Origin: Methyloceanibacter sp. wino2
GTDB lineage: Bacteria; Pseudomonadota; Alphaproteobacteria; Rhizobiales; Methyloligellaceae
DNA: 64,000 nt
Direction: 5' to 3'
Assembly: GCF_003071365.1 (NCBI RefSeq)
Contig: NZ_CP028960.1
Location: 930,001-994,000, forward strand
Shown here: positions 44,087-53,596 of the stretch, one piece after another
Numbering within the stretch: position 1 is the stretch's first letter
How the letters are laid out: each line of letters opens with the position of its first letter
Program-made: the position numbers and the translations under genes
The notes under the pieces: generated by a model
What the model saw: only the letters and a program-made list of their open reading frames with translations
The model's database searches: none
What the model was told of the DNA's origin: nothing

Positions 44087-46774
44087 CTAACGATCCGTTA
44101 CTGCAGGGTTTTTCACGGCTGCCTGGGCCGCGGCGAGGCGCGCGACAGGCACCCGATAGGGCGAGCAGGACACGTAGCTCAGCCCAATTTTCTCGCAAAA
44201 ACCAATGGTTTCCGGGTCGCCGCCATGTTCGCCGCAAATGCCGATCTTGAGGTCCGGGCGGACGGCCCGGCCGCGTTCCACACCGATTTCCATGAGCTCT
44301 CCGACTGCAGCGTCGAGCGTCATAAATGGATCGTGGTTAATGATCCCTTTGTCGGCGTATTCCCCGAGGAAACGGCCCGCATCGTCGCGGCTGAGGCCGA
44401 ACGTGGTCTGGGTTAGATCATTGGTTCCAAAAGAGAAAAACTCCGCCGACTCCGCGATCTCGCCGGCGACAAGACAGGCGCGGGGCAGTTCCACCATGGA
44501 TCCGACCTGAAACGCGAGCGTCGTCTCGCGTTCCTTCTCCACCGCACGCGCCGTCTCCGCGATGCGCTCCTTGATGAGGTCGAGTTCCCGCTTGGTGGCC
44601 ACGAGCGGCACCATGATCTCGGGACGGACGCGGTCATGCAGTTCCTTCCCGGACTCGATGGCGGCCTCGAAGATCGCGCGCGCCTGCATGTCGACGATCT
44701 CCGGGTAAGCGACGAGCAGCCGCGCGCCGCGCTGACCGAGCATGGGATTGAACTCGCTGAGCACCGCGATGCGGCGCTTGAGACGCGCTATTTCCACCCC
44801 CATGGCTTCCGCCACATCGGCAATCGCGTCTTCCTCGTGCGGCAGGAACTCGTGGAGCGGCGGATCGAATAGCCGGATCGTCACCGGCAGTCCCTTCATG
44901 ATCTCGAAGAGCGCCATGAAGTCTTGCCGCTGCTCCGGCAAGAGCTCGGCAAGTGCGGTGCGGCGCGCCTCCTTCGTCTCCGCCAGGATCATCTCGCGCA
45001 TGGCGACGATGCGGTTGTCCTGGAAAAACATGTGCTCGGTCCGGCACAGGCCTATCCCCTCGGCGCCGAAGTCCCGCGCATGCCGGGCGTCGGCCGGCGT
45101 ATCGGCGTTCGCCCGCACCTCCATGCGCCGCAGTCCGTCGGCCCACTCCATCAGCGTGGCGAAGTCGGGCGACAGATCGGGCTGCCGCATGGTCACTCGC
45201 CCTTTGATGATCTTTCCGGAAGACCCGTCGATGGTGACGATATCGCCCTTACGCAGCACGACGCCGGACGCTTCCAGAGTTTCGCGTTCGAGATCGATAT
45301 GAGCCGCAGCGACGCCGGCCACGCAAGGGCGCCCCATACCGCGCGCCACCACGGCGGCGTGGCTCGTCATGCCCCCGCGGGTGGTCAGGATGCCCGCGGC
45401 CGCATGCATGCCTTGCACGTCCTCGGGCGAGGTCTCGATGCGCGCCAGAATGACCGTGTGCCCCTGGCTCTTCAGATGGACCGCTTCGTCCGCATCGAAG
45501 ACGATCTCACCGGACGCGGCGCCCGGCGACGCCGGGAGCCCCTTCGCCAGCACGGTCATTTCCGCGTTGGGATCGAGCGTCGGATGCAGCAGCTGGTCGA
45601 GATGTGCCGGGTCGATCCGCATCACGGCTTCTTCCTGGGTGATGATGCCCTCGCCCGCCATGTCGACGGCGATCTTCAGCGCGGCCTGCGTGGAGCGCTT
45701 GCCGGTGCGGGTCTGCAGCATGAAGAGTTCGCCCGCCTCGATCGTGAACTCGATGTCCTGCAGGTCGCGGAAGTGCCGTTCCAAGGCGGCGCAATTGTGC
45801 TTCAGCTTGGCGAAGGCCTCCGGCATCGCCTCTTCGAGAGAGACCTTGCCATTGCCATTGGCCGCGCTGGCTTGCTTGGTCAGGGGCTGGGGCGTGCGGA
45901 GGCCCGCAACAACGTCCTCGCCTTGCGCATTCAAGAGAAACTCGCCGAACAGTTCGTTCTCACCGGTCGAGGGATTGCGCGTGAACACGACGCCGGTGGC
46001 GCTGTTGTCGCCCTTGTTGCCGAACACCATGGTTTGCACGGTGACGGCGGTGCCCCAATCGTCCGGAATGTCGTGAAGCCGCCGATAGGCGATGGCCCGC
46101 GCGTTCTGCCAGGACCCGAACACGGCGGCGATCGCGCCCCAAAGCTGGTCGCGGAGGCTTTGCGGGAACCTGAGGCCCAACTCCTTTTCCACCAACGACT
46201 TGAACCGGGCGACGATCTCGATCCAGTCCTCCGCCTGGAGTTCGGGGTCGAGTTCGTAGCCCTTCAGCGCCTTGTAGTTCTCGAGGATATCCTCGAACAG
46301 GCCGTGATCGACGCCCAGCACCACATCGGCGTACATCTGGATGAAGCGCCGATAAGTGTCGTAGGCGAAGCGCCGGTCTCCGGTGCGGCGGGCAAGGCCT
46401 TCGACGGTGTCGTCGTTGAGGCCTAGATTGAGGACCGTATCCATCATGCCGGGCATGGAGGCGCGCGCGCCGGAGCGGACAGACACGAGCAGCGGATGCT
46501 CGACATCGCCGAAATGCGCGCCGGAGTAGGACGCCATCTGCACAAGCGCCTCGTCCACCATGGGCCTCAGGGCGTCGGGGAGCTTGCGGCCGTTCTCGTA
46601 ATAAGCCGCGCACATATCCGTGGCGATGGTGAAACCAGGGGGAACGGGCAGGCCGATACGCGACATCTCGGCAAGGTGTGCGCCCTTGCCGCCGAGACGA
46701 TCCTTGTCCGCGGCGGAACCATCGGCGTGTCCACCGCCGAAGCTGTACACCCATTTGGGCGTCTGTCCCGCCAT
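44087..46774 (-). CDS. ppdK: Pyruvate, phosphate dikinase
   Basis: 895 residues from the ATG at 46774, which has AGGAGG ten bases upstream; starts at 46795 and 46861 are in frame but lack such a site. It interconverts pyruvate, ATP and phosphate with phosphoenolpyruvate, AMP and diphosphate. The ATP-grasp domain opens with DKDRLGGKGAHLAEMSRIGLPVPPGFTI. The phosphohistidine loop is in TRGGMTSHAAVVARGMGRPCVAG, and the PEP-binding barrel has GIGLCRTEHMFF and FFSFGTNDLTQTTFG. It follows the glyS region on the same strand. Confidence 0.97.
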   Translation of the reverse strand: MAGQTPKWVYSFGGGHADGSAADKDRLGGKGAHLAEMSRIGLPVPPGFTIATDMCAAYYENGRKLPDALRPMVDEALVQMASYSGAHFGDVEHPLLVSVRSGARASMPGMMDTVLNLGLNDDTVEGLARRTGDRRFAYDTYRRFIQMYADVVLGVDHGLFEDILENYKALKGYELDPELQAEDWIEIVARFKSLVEKELGLRFPQSLRDQLWGAIAAVFGSWQNARAIAYRRLHDIPDDWGTAVTVQTMVFGNKGDNSATGVVFTRNPSTGENELFGEFLLNAQGEDVVAGLRTPQPLTKQASAANGNGKVSLEEAMPEAFAKLKHNCAALERHFRDLQDIEFTIEAGELFMLQTRTGKRSTQAALKIAVDMAGEGIITQEEAVMRIDPAHLDQLLHPTLDPNAEMTVLAKGLPASPGAASGEIVFDADEAVHLKSQGHTVILARIETSPEDVQGMHAAAGILTTRGGMTSHAAVVARGMGRPCVAGVAAAHIDLERETLEASGVVLRKGDIVTIDGSSGKIIKGRVTMRQPDLSPDFATLMEWADGLRRMEVRANADTPADARHARDFGAEGIGLCRTEHMFFQDNRIVAMREMILAETKEARRTALAELLPEQRQDFMALFEIMKGLPVTIRLFDPPLHEFLPHEEDAIADVAEAMGVEIARLKRRIAVLSEFNPMLGQRGARLLVAYPEIVDMQARAIFEAAIESGKELHDRVRPEIMVPLVATKRELDLIKERIAETARAVEKERETTLAFQVGSMVELPRACLVAGEIAESAEFFSFGTNDLTQTTFGLSRDDAGRFLGEYADKGIINHDPFMTLDAAVGELMEIGVERGRAVRPDLKIGICGEHGGDPETIGFCEKIGLSYVSCSPYRVPVARLAAAQAAVKNPAVTDR

Positions 46775-46939
46775 CTCGGCCTCGCCTCCTGTCATTCGTC
46801 GTTGATTGCCCAGTCCGCCCCCTCTTTTAGCCCGCCCAGCGCTTCGCACACAAACGGGCAAATCGACGTAGGGTGCGCGCGAGTTTAGGTGCGCGCAGTC
46901 AGGGCCGGATGGGACGCCGCGACTTGGCGTTCCAATGGG

Positions 46940-47326
46940 TCAAAAAATCGCCCCGGGGATCACGCGGCTGTTGGGCGGCTTGGACACGCCATAGGTCCAA
47001 ACCAGGACCGTACCGGTACCGACCAGCGATACATCGAGGGGGATCCGCGCGTAGTTCGGGTCGCCATGCTCATAGGCGTCGAGTTCCGCGAGAAGGCGCT
47101 CGCCTGGCGGCAACGCGAACACGTCGCCGATGATGCGGGTCGGCGCGCTCTCGTCGAACATCGCGGCCGGGTACCAGCCCATGTCGTAGAGCCTGCCGTT
47201 CGCGCGGGCCTGGCCCACGTACCGCGCCTGGGCGGAGAGACGCCGTGCCATCGGATGATTGCTGCCCTGGCGCAACGTCCCATAGACGAAGATGTGGCCG
47301 GGGTCGGTATCGGCCTTGTTACTCAC
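46940..47326 (-). CDS. Gamma-glutamylcyclotransferase family protein
   Basis: 128 residues. The substrate loop HIFVYGTLRQGSNHP (YGTLR) is at the N-terminus and the catalytic glutamate is likely in LLAELDAYEHGDP. Relatives act on gamma-glutamyl dipeptides or amines. It overlaps the preceding VOC gene by four bases and ends 165 bases before ppdK. Confidence 0.87.
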   Translation of the reverse strand: MSNKADTDPGHIFVYGTLRQGSNHPMARRLSAQARYVGQARANGRLYDMGWYPAAMFDESAPTRIIGDVFALPPGERLLAELDAYEHGDPNYARIPLDVSLVGTGTVLVWTYGVSKPPNSRVIPGAIF

Positions 47327-47748
47327 GCGGGTAACTCGACGCGGCCGGTTTCGTCCAGCGACCAGAACGGATTATGGGCGACCTCCCAGGCATGGCCGTC
47401 CGGGTCCGCGAAATAGCCGCTATACCCGCCCCAGAATACCTTCTCGGCGGGCTTGAGGATTTGCGCACCCGCGGCTTCCGCCTGCGCCATCATGACATCG
47501 ACTTGGCTTTCGTCGGCGCAGTTCATGGCGATGGCCGTGCCACCGTTTCCGTTCCAGATGTTGTCTGCCTTGGCGTCGTCCTTGAGGGCTTCGCGGCCAA
47601 AAAGCCCGAGCACCATCGCACCCGCCTGCATGAACGTCACCGCCTCCTGGCTTTGGCTCGACCGCTTGAAGCCCAGCCGCTCGTAGAACGCCGTCGCATC
47701 GGCAATGTCTCCAACGCCGAGTGTGATCATGCTGATGTGCGGACGCAT
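47323..47748 (-). CDS. VOC family protein (glyoxalase-like)
   Basis: 141 residues with the vicinal oxygen chelate fold: SMITLGVGDIADATAFYERLGFKRS at the start and WGGYSGYFADPDGHAWEVAHNPFW at the end, where His and Glu would bind metal. The function is unknown. The gene follows glyS by three bases and overlaps the gamma-glutamylcyclotransferase gene by four. Confidence 0.85.
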   Translation of the reverse strand: MRPHISMITLGVGDIADATAFYERLGFKRSSQSQEAVTFMQAGAMVLGLFGREALKDDAKADNIWNGNGGTAIAMNCADESQVDVMMAQAEAAGAQILKPAEKVFWGGYSGYFADPDGHAWEVAHNPFWSLDETGRVELPA

Positions 47749-47751
47749 GGG

Positions 47752-49803
47752 TTACCCCGCGATTTTGGAAAAATCTGCGACGGTCTTGGTCGTGTTGCGG
47801 ATGCGATTGAGCAGCCGCAAGCGGTTCTCGCGCAGCTTCGGATCGTCCGCGTTGACGGTGACCGTGTCGAAGAACGCATCGACCGGCGCGCGCAGCTTCG
47901 CCATGGCCGACATAGCCGCTTCGAAGTCCTCGTCCTGCACAGCTTTGGCGGCGGCCTTCTCGACATCGTCCACGGCGTTGGCCAGCGCCTTCTCTTCGGG
48001 CGCTTCGAGCAGCGCGGGGTCGGGCGCTTCGTCGTAGGTCTTCTTGTCCTTCTTCTCCTCGATGCGAAGGATGTTCGCCGCGCGCTTAGTGCCCGCCAGC
48101 AGGTTCGCGCCATCGTCCGTATCGAGAAAGCGGCCGAGCGCATCGACCCGCCGCACGATCATCAAGAGATCGTCGCCGCCAAGTGCGAAGACCGCATCCA
48201 CCAGATCGTGCCGCGCGCCCTGGTCGCGCAGATAAATCTTCAGACGGTCGGCGAAGAAATCGAGAAGGCTGCGCTCCGTCTCTTCCTTGCCCGCGGCGTC
48301 CGTCGGCAACTGCGCTTCAATTTGGGAGAGAAGCGCCAGCCGCACGTCACTCTCCAGAATGATCCGGATGACGCCGAGCGCCGCACGGCGCAGCGCATAG
48401 GGATCTTTCGAGCCCGTCGGCTTTTCGTCGATGGCCCAGAAGCCCACCAGCGTGTCGAGCTTGTCGGCAAGCGCGAGTGCAATCGAGACCGGCGCGCGCG
48501 GAACGTCGTCCGTCGGACCGACAGGCTTGTAGTGATCTGCGATGGCGTTGGCGACGGAGGGCCGCTCGTTCTGATCGAGCGCGTAGTAGCGGCCCATGGT
48601 GCCTTGTAGCTCGGGGAACTCGCCGACCATGTCGCTCACGAGATCGGCCTTGCAGAGAATGCCCGCGCGCTCCGCATCCTCCGCATCCGCGCCGACCAGC
48701 GGCGCCAAATCCCGCGCCAGCTTGAAGATGCGCTGCACGCGCTCGTATTGGGTGCCGAGCTTCTCATGGAAGGTGATGTCCTTGAGTTGCGGCACGCGCG
48801 TTTCGAGCGAGACCTTGAGATCCTGATCGAAGAAGAACTTAGCGTCCGACAAGCGCGCGGCGATCACGCGCTCATTGCCCTGGGTGATGGAGGTGCCGCC
48901 GTCGTCGGCTTCCAGGTTCGCGACGAGCACGAAGCGGTTCGCAAGATCGTCGCCCTTCGATACGGAGAAGCACTTCTGATGCGCCTTCATGGAGGTGGCG
49001 AGCACTTCCGGCGGGACGCTCAAGAATTCTTCATCGAACGCGCCCATGAGCGGCACGGGCCATTCGGTGAGCCCGGCATTCTCGGCGAGCAGACCAGCGT
49101 CCTCCACGAGCGCGAAGCCATGCTCGCCGGCCCGGGCTTGCGCCGCATCCTCAATCCGCGCCGCGCGCTCATCGCTATCGAGAATGACAAAGGCCTTGCG
49201 CAGCTTCGCCTCGTAGTCGGCGAAGCTCTTCACGTCGAAGTCTTTCGGCGCCATGAAGCGATGGCCGCGCGTGATCTTGCCGCTCTTGATGCCGTCGACT
49301 TCGAAGTCCACGACCTTGCCGCCCAGCACGCACAGAATGGAATGCAGCGGCCGCACCCAGCGCAGCTTACCGGCGCCCCAGCGCATGGCTTTCGGCCACG
49401 GGAACGTCTTCACCATCTCCGGGACGATCTCGGCGATCACATCGGCGGTGTCGCGGCCCGGCTTCTCGATGACCGCGACGTAGTAGCTGCCCTTCTTGTC
49501 CTCGCGGGTCTCCGCCTCGTTGACGGAGCCGAGCCCGGCCGATTTCAGAAACCCTTCGATGGCCTTGTCGGGTGCGCCGACGCGCGGCCCCTTGCGCTCT
49601 TCGCTGACGTCGGGCGAGCGCTTGGGAAGTCCCTCGACAACCGCCGTGATGCGGCGCGGCGTGGCAAAGGTCTTGATCGCATCGAAGTCGAGACCTGCGG
49701 CTTTGAGCTTGTCGTCCAGCAGGCGCGCGAGGTCTTCCCGCGCCCGCGTCTGCATGCGCGCCGGGATCTCCTCGGAGAAGAATTCGAGCAGGAGTTCCGT
49801 CAT
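47752..49803 (-). CDS. glyS: Glycine--tRNA ligase beta subunit
   Basis: 683 residues. With GlyQ it charges tRNA-Gly. The family N-terminus [29 protein letters not shown], the KMPWPK-like segment [25 protein letters not shown] and the HD-domain region [30 protein letters not shown] are present. It overlaps the VOC gene upstream by four bases and is separated from glyQ by that gene. Confidence 0.96.
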   Translation of the reverse strand: MTELLLEFFSEEIPARMQTRAREDLARLLDDKLKAAGLDFDAIKTFATPRRITAVVEGLPKRSPDVSEERKGPRVGAPDKAIEGFLKSAGLGSVNEAETREDKKGSYYVAVIEKPGRDTADVIAEIVPEMVKTFPWPKAMRWGAGKLRWVRPLHSILCVLGGKVVDFEVDGIKSGKITRGHRFMAPKDFDVKSFADYEAKLRKAFVILDSDERAARIEDAAQARAGEHGFALVEDAGLLAENAGLTEWPVPLMGAFDEEFLSVPPEVLATSMKAHQKCFSVSKGDDLANRFVLVANLEADDGGTSITQGNERVIAARLSDAKFFFDQDLKVSLETRVPQLKDITFHEKLGTQYERVQRIFKLARDLAPLVGADAEDAERAGILCKADLVSDMVGEFPELQGTMGRYYALDQNERPSVANAIADHYKPVGPTDDVPRAPVSIALALADKLDTLVGFWAIDEKPTGSKDPYALRRAALGVIRIILESDVRLALLSQIEAQLPTDAAGKEETERSLLDFFADRLKIYLRDQGARHDLVDAVFALGGDDLLMIVRRVDALGRFLDTDDGANLLAGTKRAANILRIEEKKDKKTYDEAPDPALLEAPEEKALANAVDDVEKAAAKAVQDEDFEAAMSAMAKLRAPVDAFFDTVTVNADDPKLRENRLRLLNRIRNTTKTVADFSKIAG

Positions 49804-50231
49804 TGCGCACCAGCCTCGCCGCTCGGCGCAACATCTTGTTTGGGCGCAAGGTCTTGCCCAAAGCCGATGTCGTGATCATCGAGATCCTGGATTCCGAATT
49901 CGAGAACGCCGTAGGGCTTTTCGCCAAGGTGGTAGTCAATATGCGCGCCGCGTTCCGTCAGCTCGTCATACATGGCGCGCGCGTCGTCGACCCAGAAATA
50001 AGCGTTCCACATCTTGTCCTTGATCCGCCAATGGGGAACCACGTCGCACGCTTCAGGAACCTGTGTCAGCATGACGTGAGCGGTATCGCGCGCGGCGATG
50101 GCAAAGTCCGCCGGCTCGCCCCACACGCCGAGCGTCCGGAAACCCACCTTGTCGGCCCAATAGCCGATCGTCGCAGGCAGATCTCGCGCGAACAGCACCG
50201 GCGCTTGTTGCAGGATCTTGGCCTTGGTCAT
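49800..50231 (-). CDS. VOC family protein encoded between glyQ and glyS
   Basis: 143 residues from the ATG at 50231. The glyoxalase/bleomycin-resistance-like fold is suggested by [39 protein letters not shown] and [26 protein letters not shown]. The substrate is unknown. It overlaps glyQ by four bases at its start and glyS by four at its end, so all three are probably translated as a coupled set. Confidence 0.85.
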   Translation of the reverse strand: MTKAKILQQAPVLFARDLPATIGYWADKVGFRTLGVWGEPADFAIAARDTAHVMLTQVPEACDVVPHWRIKDKMWNAYFWVDDARAMYDELTERGAHIDYHLGEKPYGVLEFGIQDLDDHDIGFGQDLAPKQDVAPSGEAGAQ

Positions 50232-51160
50232 GCCGCCGCCCCGCCCGCGTCCGTCTTGAGCCAGGCCGCGCAGCACGCCTTCGCCAGATCGCGCACGCGC
50301 AAGATATAGGCCTGGCGCTCGGTGACCGAGATCACGCCGCGCGCATCCAGAAGATTGAAGATGTGGGAGGCTTTGATGGCCTGGTCGTAGGCGGGCAGCA
50401 CCATCAAATGCCGACCCCCGTTTTCGCCGGCCTCAAGCAGCGCCTTGCACTCGGCTTCGGCATCGCGGAAGTGCTCGAACAGCTTCGCGGTATTGGCGTG
50501 CTCAAAATTATGCCGGGAGTATTCCTGTTCGGCCTGCAGGAAGATGTCGCCATAGGTGACCTTGGCGTCCCCTTCCCCGCCGTTGAAGTTGAGGTCGTAG
50601 ACGTTGTCGACGCCCTGCACATACATCGCCAGGCGCTCGAGACCGTAGGTCAGTTCGCCGGAGACCGGGTCGCAGTCGAAACCGCCCACCTGCTGGAAGT
50701 ACGTGAACTGCGACACTTCCATGCCGTCGCACCACACTTCCCAGCCGAGACCCCAGGCGCCGAGCGTGGGACTTTCCCAGTCGTCCTCCACGAAGCGGAT
50801 GTCGTGGTTCTTGGGATCGATACCGATGGCGTAGAGGCTCTCCAGATACAGATCCTGGATGTCCGGGGGTGACGGCTTCAGAATGACCTGGAACTGATAA
50901 TAATGCTGGAGCCGGTTGGGGTTCTCGCCGTAGCGGCCGTCCTTGGGACGCCGCGAGGGCTGAACATAGGCCGCGCTCCAAGGTTTCGGGCCCAGCGACC
51001 GCAGCGTGGTGGCCGGATGAAACGTGCCGGCACCGATCTCCATGTCGTAGGGCTGGAGGATGACGCAGCCTTGGTCGGCCCAGAAGCGCTGAAGCCTCAA
51101 AATGAGGTCCTGGAACGACGGCGCGGCGGCCTTTCCGGCGGATTTTGCTTGCTTGGACAT
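50228..51160 (-). CDS. glyQ: Glycine--tRNA ligase alpha subunit
   Basis: 310 residues. The catalytic subunit of the tetrameric glycyl-tRNA synthetase, with [44 protein letters not shown] and the class II core segments [34 protein letters not shown] and [22 protein letters not shown]-like residues. It follows a 65-residue membrane protein gene and an S49 peptidase gene on the same strand, an order common in this group of bacteria. Confidence 0.97.
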   Translation of the reverse strand: MSKQAKSAGKAAAPSFQDLILRLQRFWADQGCVILQPYDMEIGAGTFHPATTLRSLGPKPWSAAYVQPSRRPKDGRYGENPNRLQHYYQFQVILKPSPPDIQDLYLESLYAIGIDPKNHDIRFVEDDWESPTLGAWGLGWEVWCDGMEVSQFTYFQQVGGFDCDPVSGELTYGLERLAMYVQGVDNVYDLNFNGGEGDAKVTYGDIFLQAEQEYSRHNFEHANTAKLFEHFRDAEAECKALLEAGENGGRHLMVLPAYDQAIKASHIFNLLDARGVISVTERQAYILRVRDLAKACCAAWLKTDAGGAAA

Positions 51161-51298
51161 ATTCGATTCGGGACGGGGCAGGTTTGCCGCCGCACGCTAT
51201 TGCGTTGCAGCCGACAATGGAAGCCAAGAAGGAGCCAGCGTTAAGCCGGGGCTCCGGTTTGCGGCCCCGCGGGGCTCCCCTCGGCACTCATCTCAGTG

Positions 51299-51496
51299 TC
51301 AGGGGCGCTCCTTGGGGCGGTAGACGCCGGTGACGGGGTCTTCTTCCAGCGGCACGGCGCTCTCGATATCGCGCCGCTCCATCGCCTCCTGCGCCTTGCG
51401 CAACTCGGCCCGGACGCGCTCCTGCTCCCTTTTGAAGTAGCGCCGGACCCAGAGCAGGCCCGCGCCGATTGCAGCCAAGAGAAGAACTTGGGGCAT
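51299..51496 (-). CDS. Small membrane protein, conserved next to glyQ
   Basis: 65 residues. One N-terminal membrane segment (VLLLAAIGAGLLWVRRYF), then a charged helix (KREQERVRAELRKAQEAMERRD) and a short tail DPVTGVYRPKERP. The function is unknown. It lies four bases after the S49 peptidase gene on the same strand and is probably cotranscribed with it. Confidence 0.75.
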   Translation of the reverse strand: MPQVLLLAAIGAGLLWVRRYFKREQERVRAELRKAQEAMERRDIESAVPLEEDPVTGVYRPKERP

Positions 51497-51500
51497 TGTT

Positions 51501-52388
51501 CTACAACCCGAACCTCGACCAGAGAGACCGCGCCTCGATCGCGGAGATCACGTCGGCGGCGAAGCCCTGCGGCCACCCACCGAGCTCGAAACCACCGGCC
51601 CCGGCCGAAACCGACTTCTTGTTGCGCCGGAGCAAGCCGCCGCCCGTCGAGACGAGCTTGAAACGCACGTCTTCGCCAAAGACGTCGCGCATCTTGGTGC
51701 GCAGATCCGACAGGCCGTCGATGAGACCGAGCTCCACCGCCACCTTGCCGGACCAGAACGCGCCCGTGAAGAGTTCGTCGTCGGACTTCGTCAGCTTGGC
51801 GCCCCGGCGCGACTTCACCATGTCGATAAAGGCCTCGTGCACGTCGACCTGAATGGCCTTGATGCGTTCCACATCGGCGGGCTTCTCGGGCAGGAACGGA
51901 TCGAGCGTGTCCTTGCTCTTGCCGGCCGTGTAGACGCGGCGCTCCACGCCGATCTTCTCCATCAGGCCGGGAAAGCCGAAGCCGGCGGCGATCACGCCGA
52001 TCGAGCCCACGATCGAGCTTTGATCCGCATAGATCTCGTCGCCCGCGAGCGACAGCATGTAGCCGCCGGAAGCCGCGACATCCTCGCAGAATGAGTAGAC
52101 CTTCAGGTCCTTCTCCTCGGCGAGGGCGCGGATGCGCTTGTGGATCAGCGTCGACTGGACGGCGGCGCCGCCCGGAGAATTGATCTGAATGGCGACCGCC
52201 TTCGCGCCACGCATGCCGAAGGCCTTGTCGATGGCGGCGGCGACCGTCGGCAGGGAGAGTTCCTGCTTGAACGGGGAGCTCATCCCGATGGGCCCGCTGA
52301 AGCGCAGAACTGGGACCAGAGGCCGGGGCTTGGTCCAGCTCTTCGGCAGCAGGGATTTCAAGACTGTCATCAAACCATTTTCGCTCAT
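51501..52388 (-). CDS. S49 family peptidase (SppA/SohB-like)
   Basis: 295 residues. The serine nucleophile is probably in EDVAASGGYMLSLAGDEIYAD, and the lysine base in YTAGKSKDTLDPF. Other family blocks are VLRFSGPIGM, AVAIQINSPGGAAVQS and SSIVGSIGVIAAGFG. There is no clear signal peptide; attachment to the membrane would have to be by the N-terminal region. Members degrade signal peptides or membrane proteins. Confidence 0.9.
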   Translation of the reverse strand: MSENGLMTVLKSLLPKSWTKPRPLVPVLRFSGPIGMSSPFKQELSLPTVAAAIDKAFGMRGAKAVAIQINSPGGAAVQSTLIHKRIRALAEEKDLKVYSFCEDVAASGGYMLSLAGDEIYADQSSIVGSIGVIAAGFGFPGLMEKIGVERRVYTAGKSKDTLDPFLPEKPADVERIKAIQVDVHEAFIDMVKSRRGAKLTKSDDELFTGAFWSGKVAVELGLIDGLSDLRTKMRDVFGEDVRFKLVSTGGGLLRRNKKSVSAGAGGFELGGWPQGFAADVISAIEARSLWSRFGL

Positions 52389-52626
52389 AAACGCACCGTA
52401 CCCGCAGGCCTATTCAGATCAAGAGTTGTCCACTAGATCGGTATCAATAAAGGCTAGACCGGGGCAATCCGCCCCGCCACCCGGTTAACCGCGCCCGTTA
52501 AGCAGATTCCGCAAACTGACATGAGCCGGTGCCAATTGGATGGTATACAATTAGTGTATCGCGGGCGCCCCGCTCGAAGCGGCGAGCCGGATTTACGCAG
52601 ACGCCGGTCCTCGGAGGACACCTCAG

Positions 52627-52923
52627 TTGAGAAAATTTGCGATCCTGGCGAGCTTGGCGGCGGCAGTCGCGTTTGTCGGTATCTCTCTTGCCCCCCAGCC
52701 GGCCGAGGCCGGTCTTTGCCGCAAGGTCTGGCGCAATGGCTACTACAGCAGCGGATATTGCGGCCGGCGCTTCGTCGGACCCGACCGCTACGGTTATGTC
52801 CGGCCGCGCGCGGCCTATTACCCGCCGCGGCGCTGCCGGTCCCGTTACGGCTGCGGCACCTACCCTTACGCTTACTACCCTTATTGGCGAAACCGGACCC
52901 AGGGCCGTTGGTACTACCGATAG
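52627..52923 (+). CDS. Small exported Tyr/Arg/Cys-rich protein
   Basis: 98 residues from a TTG at 52627, preceded by GGAGGA. The signal peptide is good (MRKFAILASLAAAVAFVGIS, cut near AEA). The mature part is rich in Tyr, Arg, Gly and Pro and has five cysteines (GLCRKV, GYCGRR, RRCRSRYGCG). I do not recognise a family. A strong terminator follows, so it is probably a single-gene unit. Confidence 0.65.
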   Translation: MRKFAILASLAAAVAFVGISLAPQPAEAGLCRKVWRNGYYSSGYCGRRFVGPDRYGYVRPRAAYYPPRRCRSRYGCGTYPYAYYPYWRNRTQGRWYYR

Positions 52924-52951
52924 CTCTCCCAATCCGTATCGCACTCCGGCG

Positions 52952-52985
52952 AAAAGCCGGCCTCCTAACCGGAGGCCGGCTTTTT
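52952..52985 (+). terminator. Rho-independent terminator of the Tyr-rich exported protein gene
   Basis: AAAAGCCGGCCTCC (52952-52965) and GGAGGCCGGCTTTT (52971-52984) form a perfect 14-bp stem with a 5-base loop, followed by TTGTTTTT. This is the clearest terminator in the window. Confidence 0.9.
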
Positions 52986-53126
52986 GTTTTTCCGGCCTGA
53001 ATACCCGATGAACGCGGCTCTCAGCCACGGTTCAGCCCCTCACCTCTAAGACCTGTTCTCAAGACCGAGGACTAGAGACCGAGCACTTGGAGCGGCCCGA
53101 CGGCCGCCGGAATAGAGGTAAGAACC

Positions 53127-53468
53127 ATGTTGAGAACGACTCTTCTTGCAGCAGCGACGCTGGTGGCGTTCGGGGCGACAGCCGCCTATGCGGGCTCCGA
53201 CGGCGGACACGGCCACAAGGGACACGATCGCCACGGTCACGGCGCCTACGAGCACAACTACGTGCCCGGGCCTCAAGCCGGCCGCTATCGCCACCATCGG
53301 GGGCACCACGGGGCGAAGCGCGATCACCGTTCCGGCCGTGGCTGGTTTGACTATCGCGGACGGTCCTACTGCCACCTCGCCCCGCGCAAGGTCCCGATCA
53401 AGGTCTGGGACCGCCGGGGAAATTCCTACCGCAAATGGGTTTGGAAGGACGTGAGAGTCTGCGCCTAG
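53127..53468 (+). CDS. Small exported His-rich protein
   Basis: 113 residues with GAGGTAAG as ribosome binding site. A signal peptide covers residues 1-22 (LLAAATLVAFGATAAYA). The mature N-terminal half is very rich in His, Gly and Arg (GGHGHKGHDRHGHGAYEHNY, then RHHRGHHG), suggesting metal binding. The C-terminal half (GWFDYRGRSYCHLAPRKVPIKVWDRRGNSYRKWVW) has two cysteines and may be a small folded domain. The function is unknown. Confidence 0.65.
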   Translation: MLRTTLLAAATLVAFGATAAYAGSDGGHGHKGHDRHGHGAYEHNYVPGPQAGRYRHHRGHHGAKRDHRSGRGWFDYRGRSYCHLAPRKVPIKVWDRRGNSYRKWVWKDVRVCA

Positions 53469-53512
53469 CCGGCCTTCTCATGCCCGGGGCTCCTCCCTAG
53501 ATCCGGGCACTC

Positions 53513-53558
53513 GCGGGGCTGCCGCCGATCCCCCCATGGCGGCAGCCCTCGCCTTTTT
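53513..53558 (+). terminator. Terminator of the His-rich protein gene
   Basis: GGGCTGCCGCC (53516-53526) pairs with GGCGGCAGCCC (53538-53548), a perfect 11-bp stem that extends by GCG/CGC with one bulge, followed by five T (53554-53558). A smaller hairpin TGCCCGG/CCGGGCA (53481-53509) precedes it. Confidence 0.8.
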
Positions 53559-53596
53559 GGGGAGTATCTCTGACTGCCTTGTCTGCCTTGGCGGCT

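Noticed and set aside
44924-46426. 500-codon open frame antisense to ppdK
   Set aside because: It mirrors a highly conserved enzyme and has the Arg/His/Gly-rich composition of a shadow frame.
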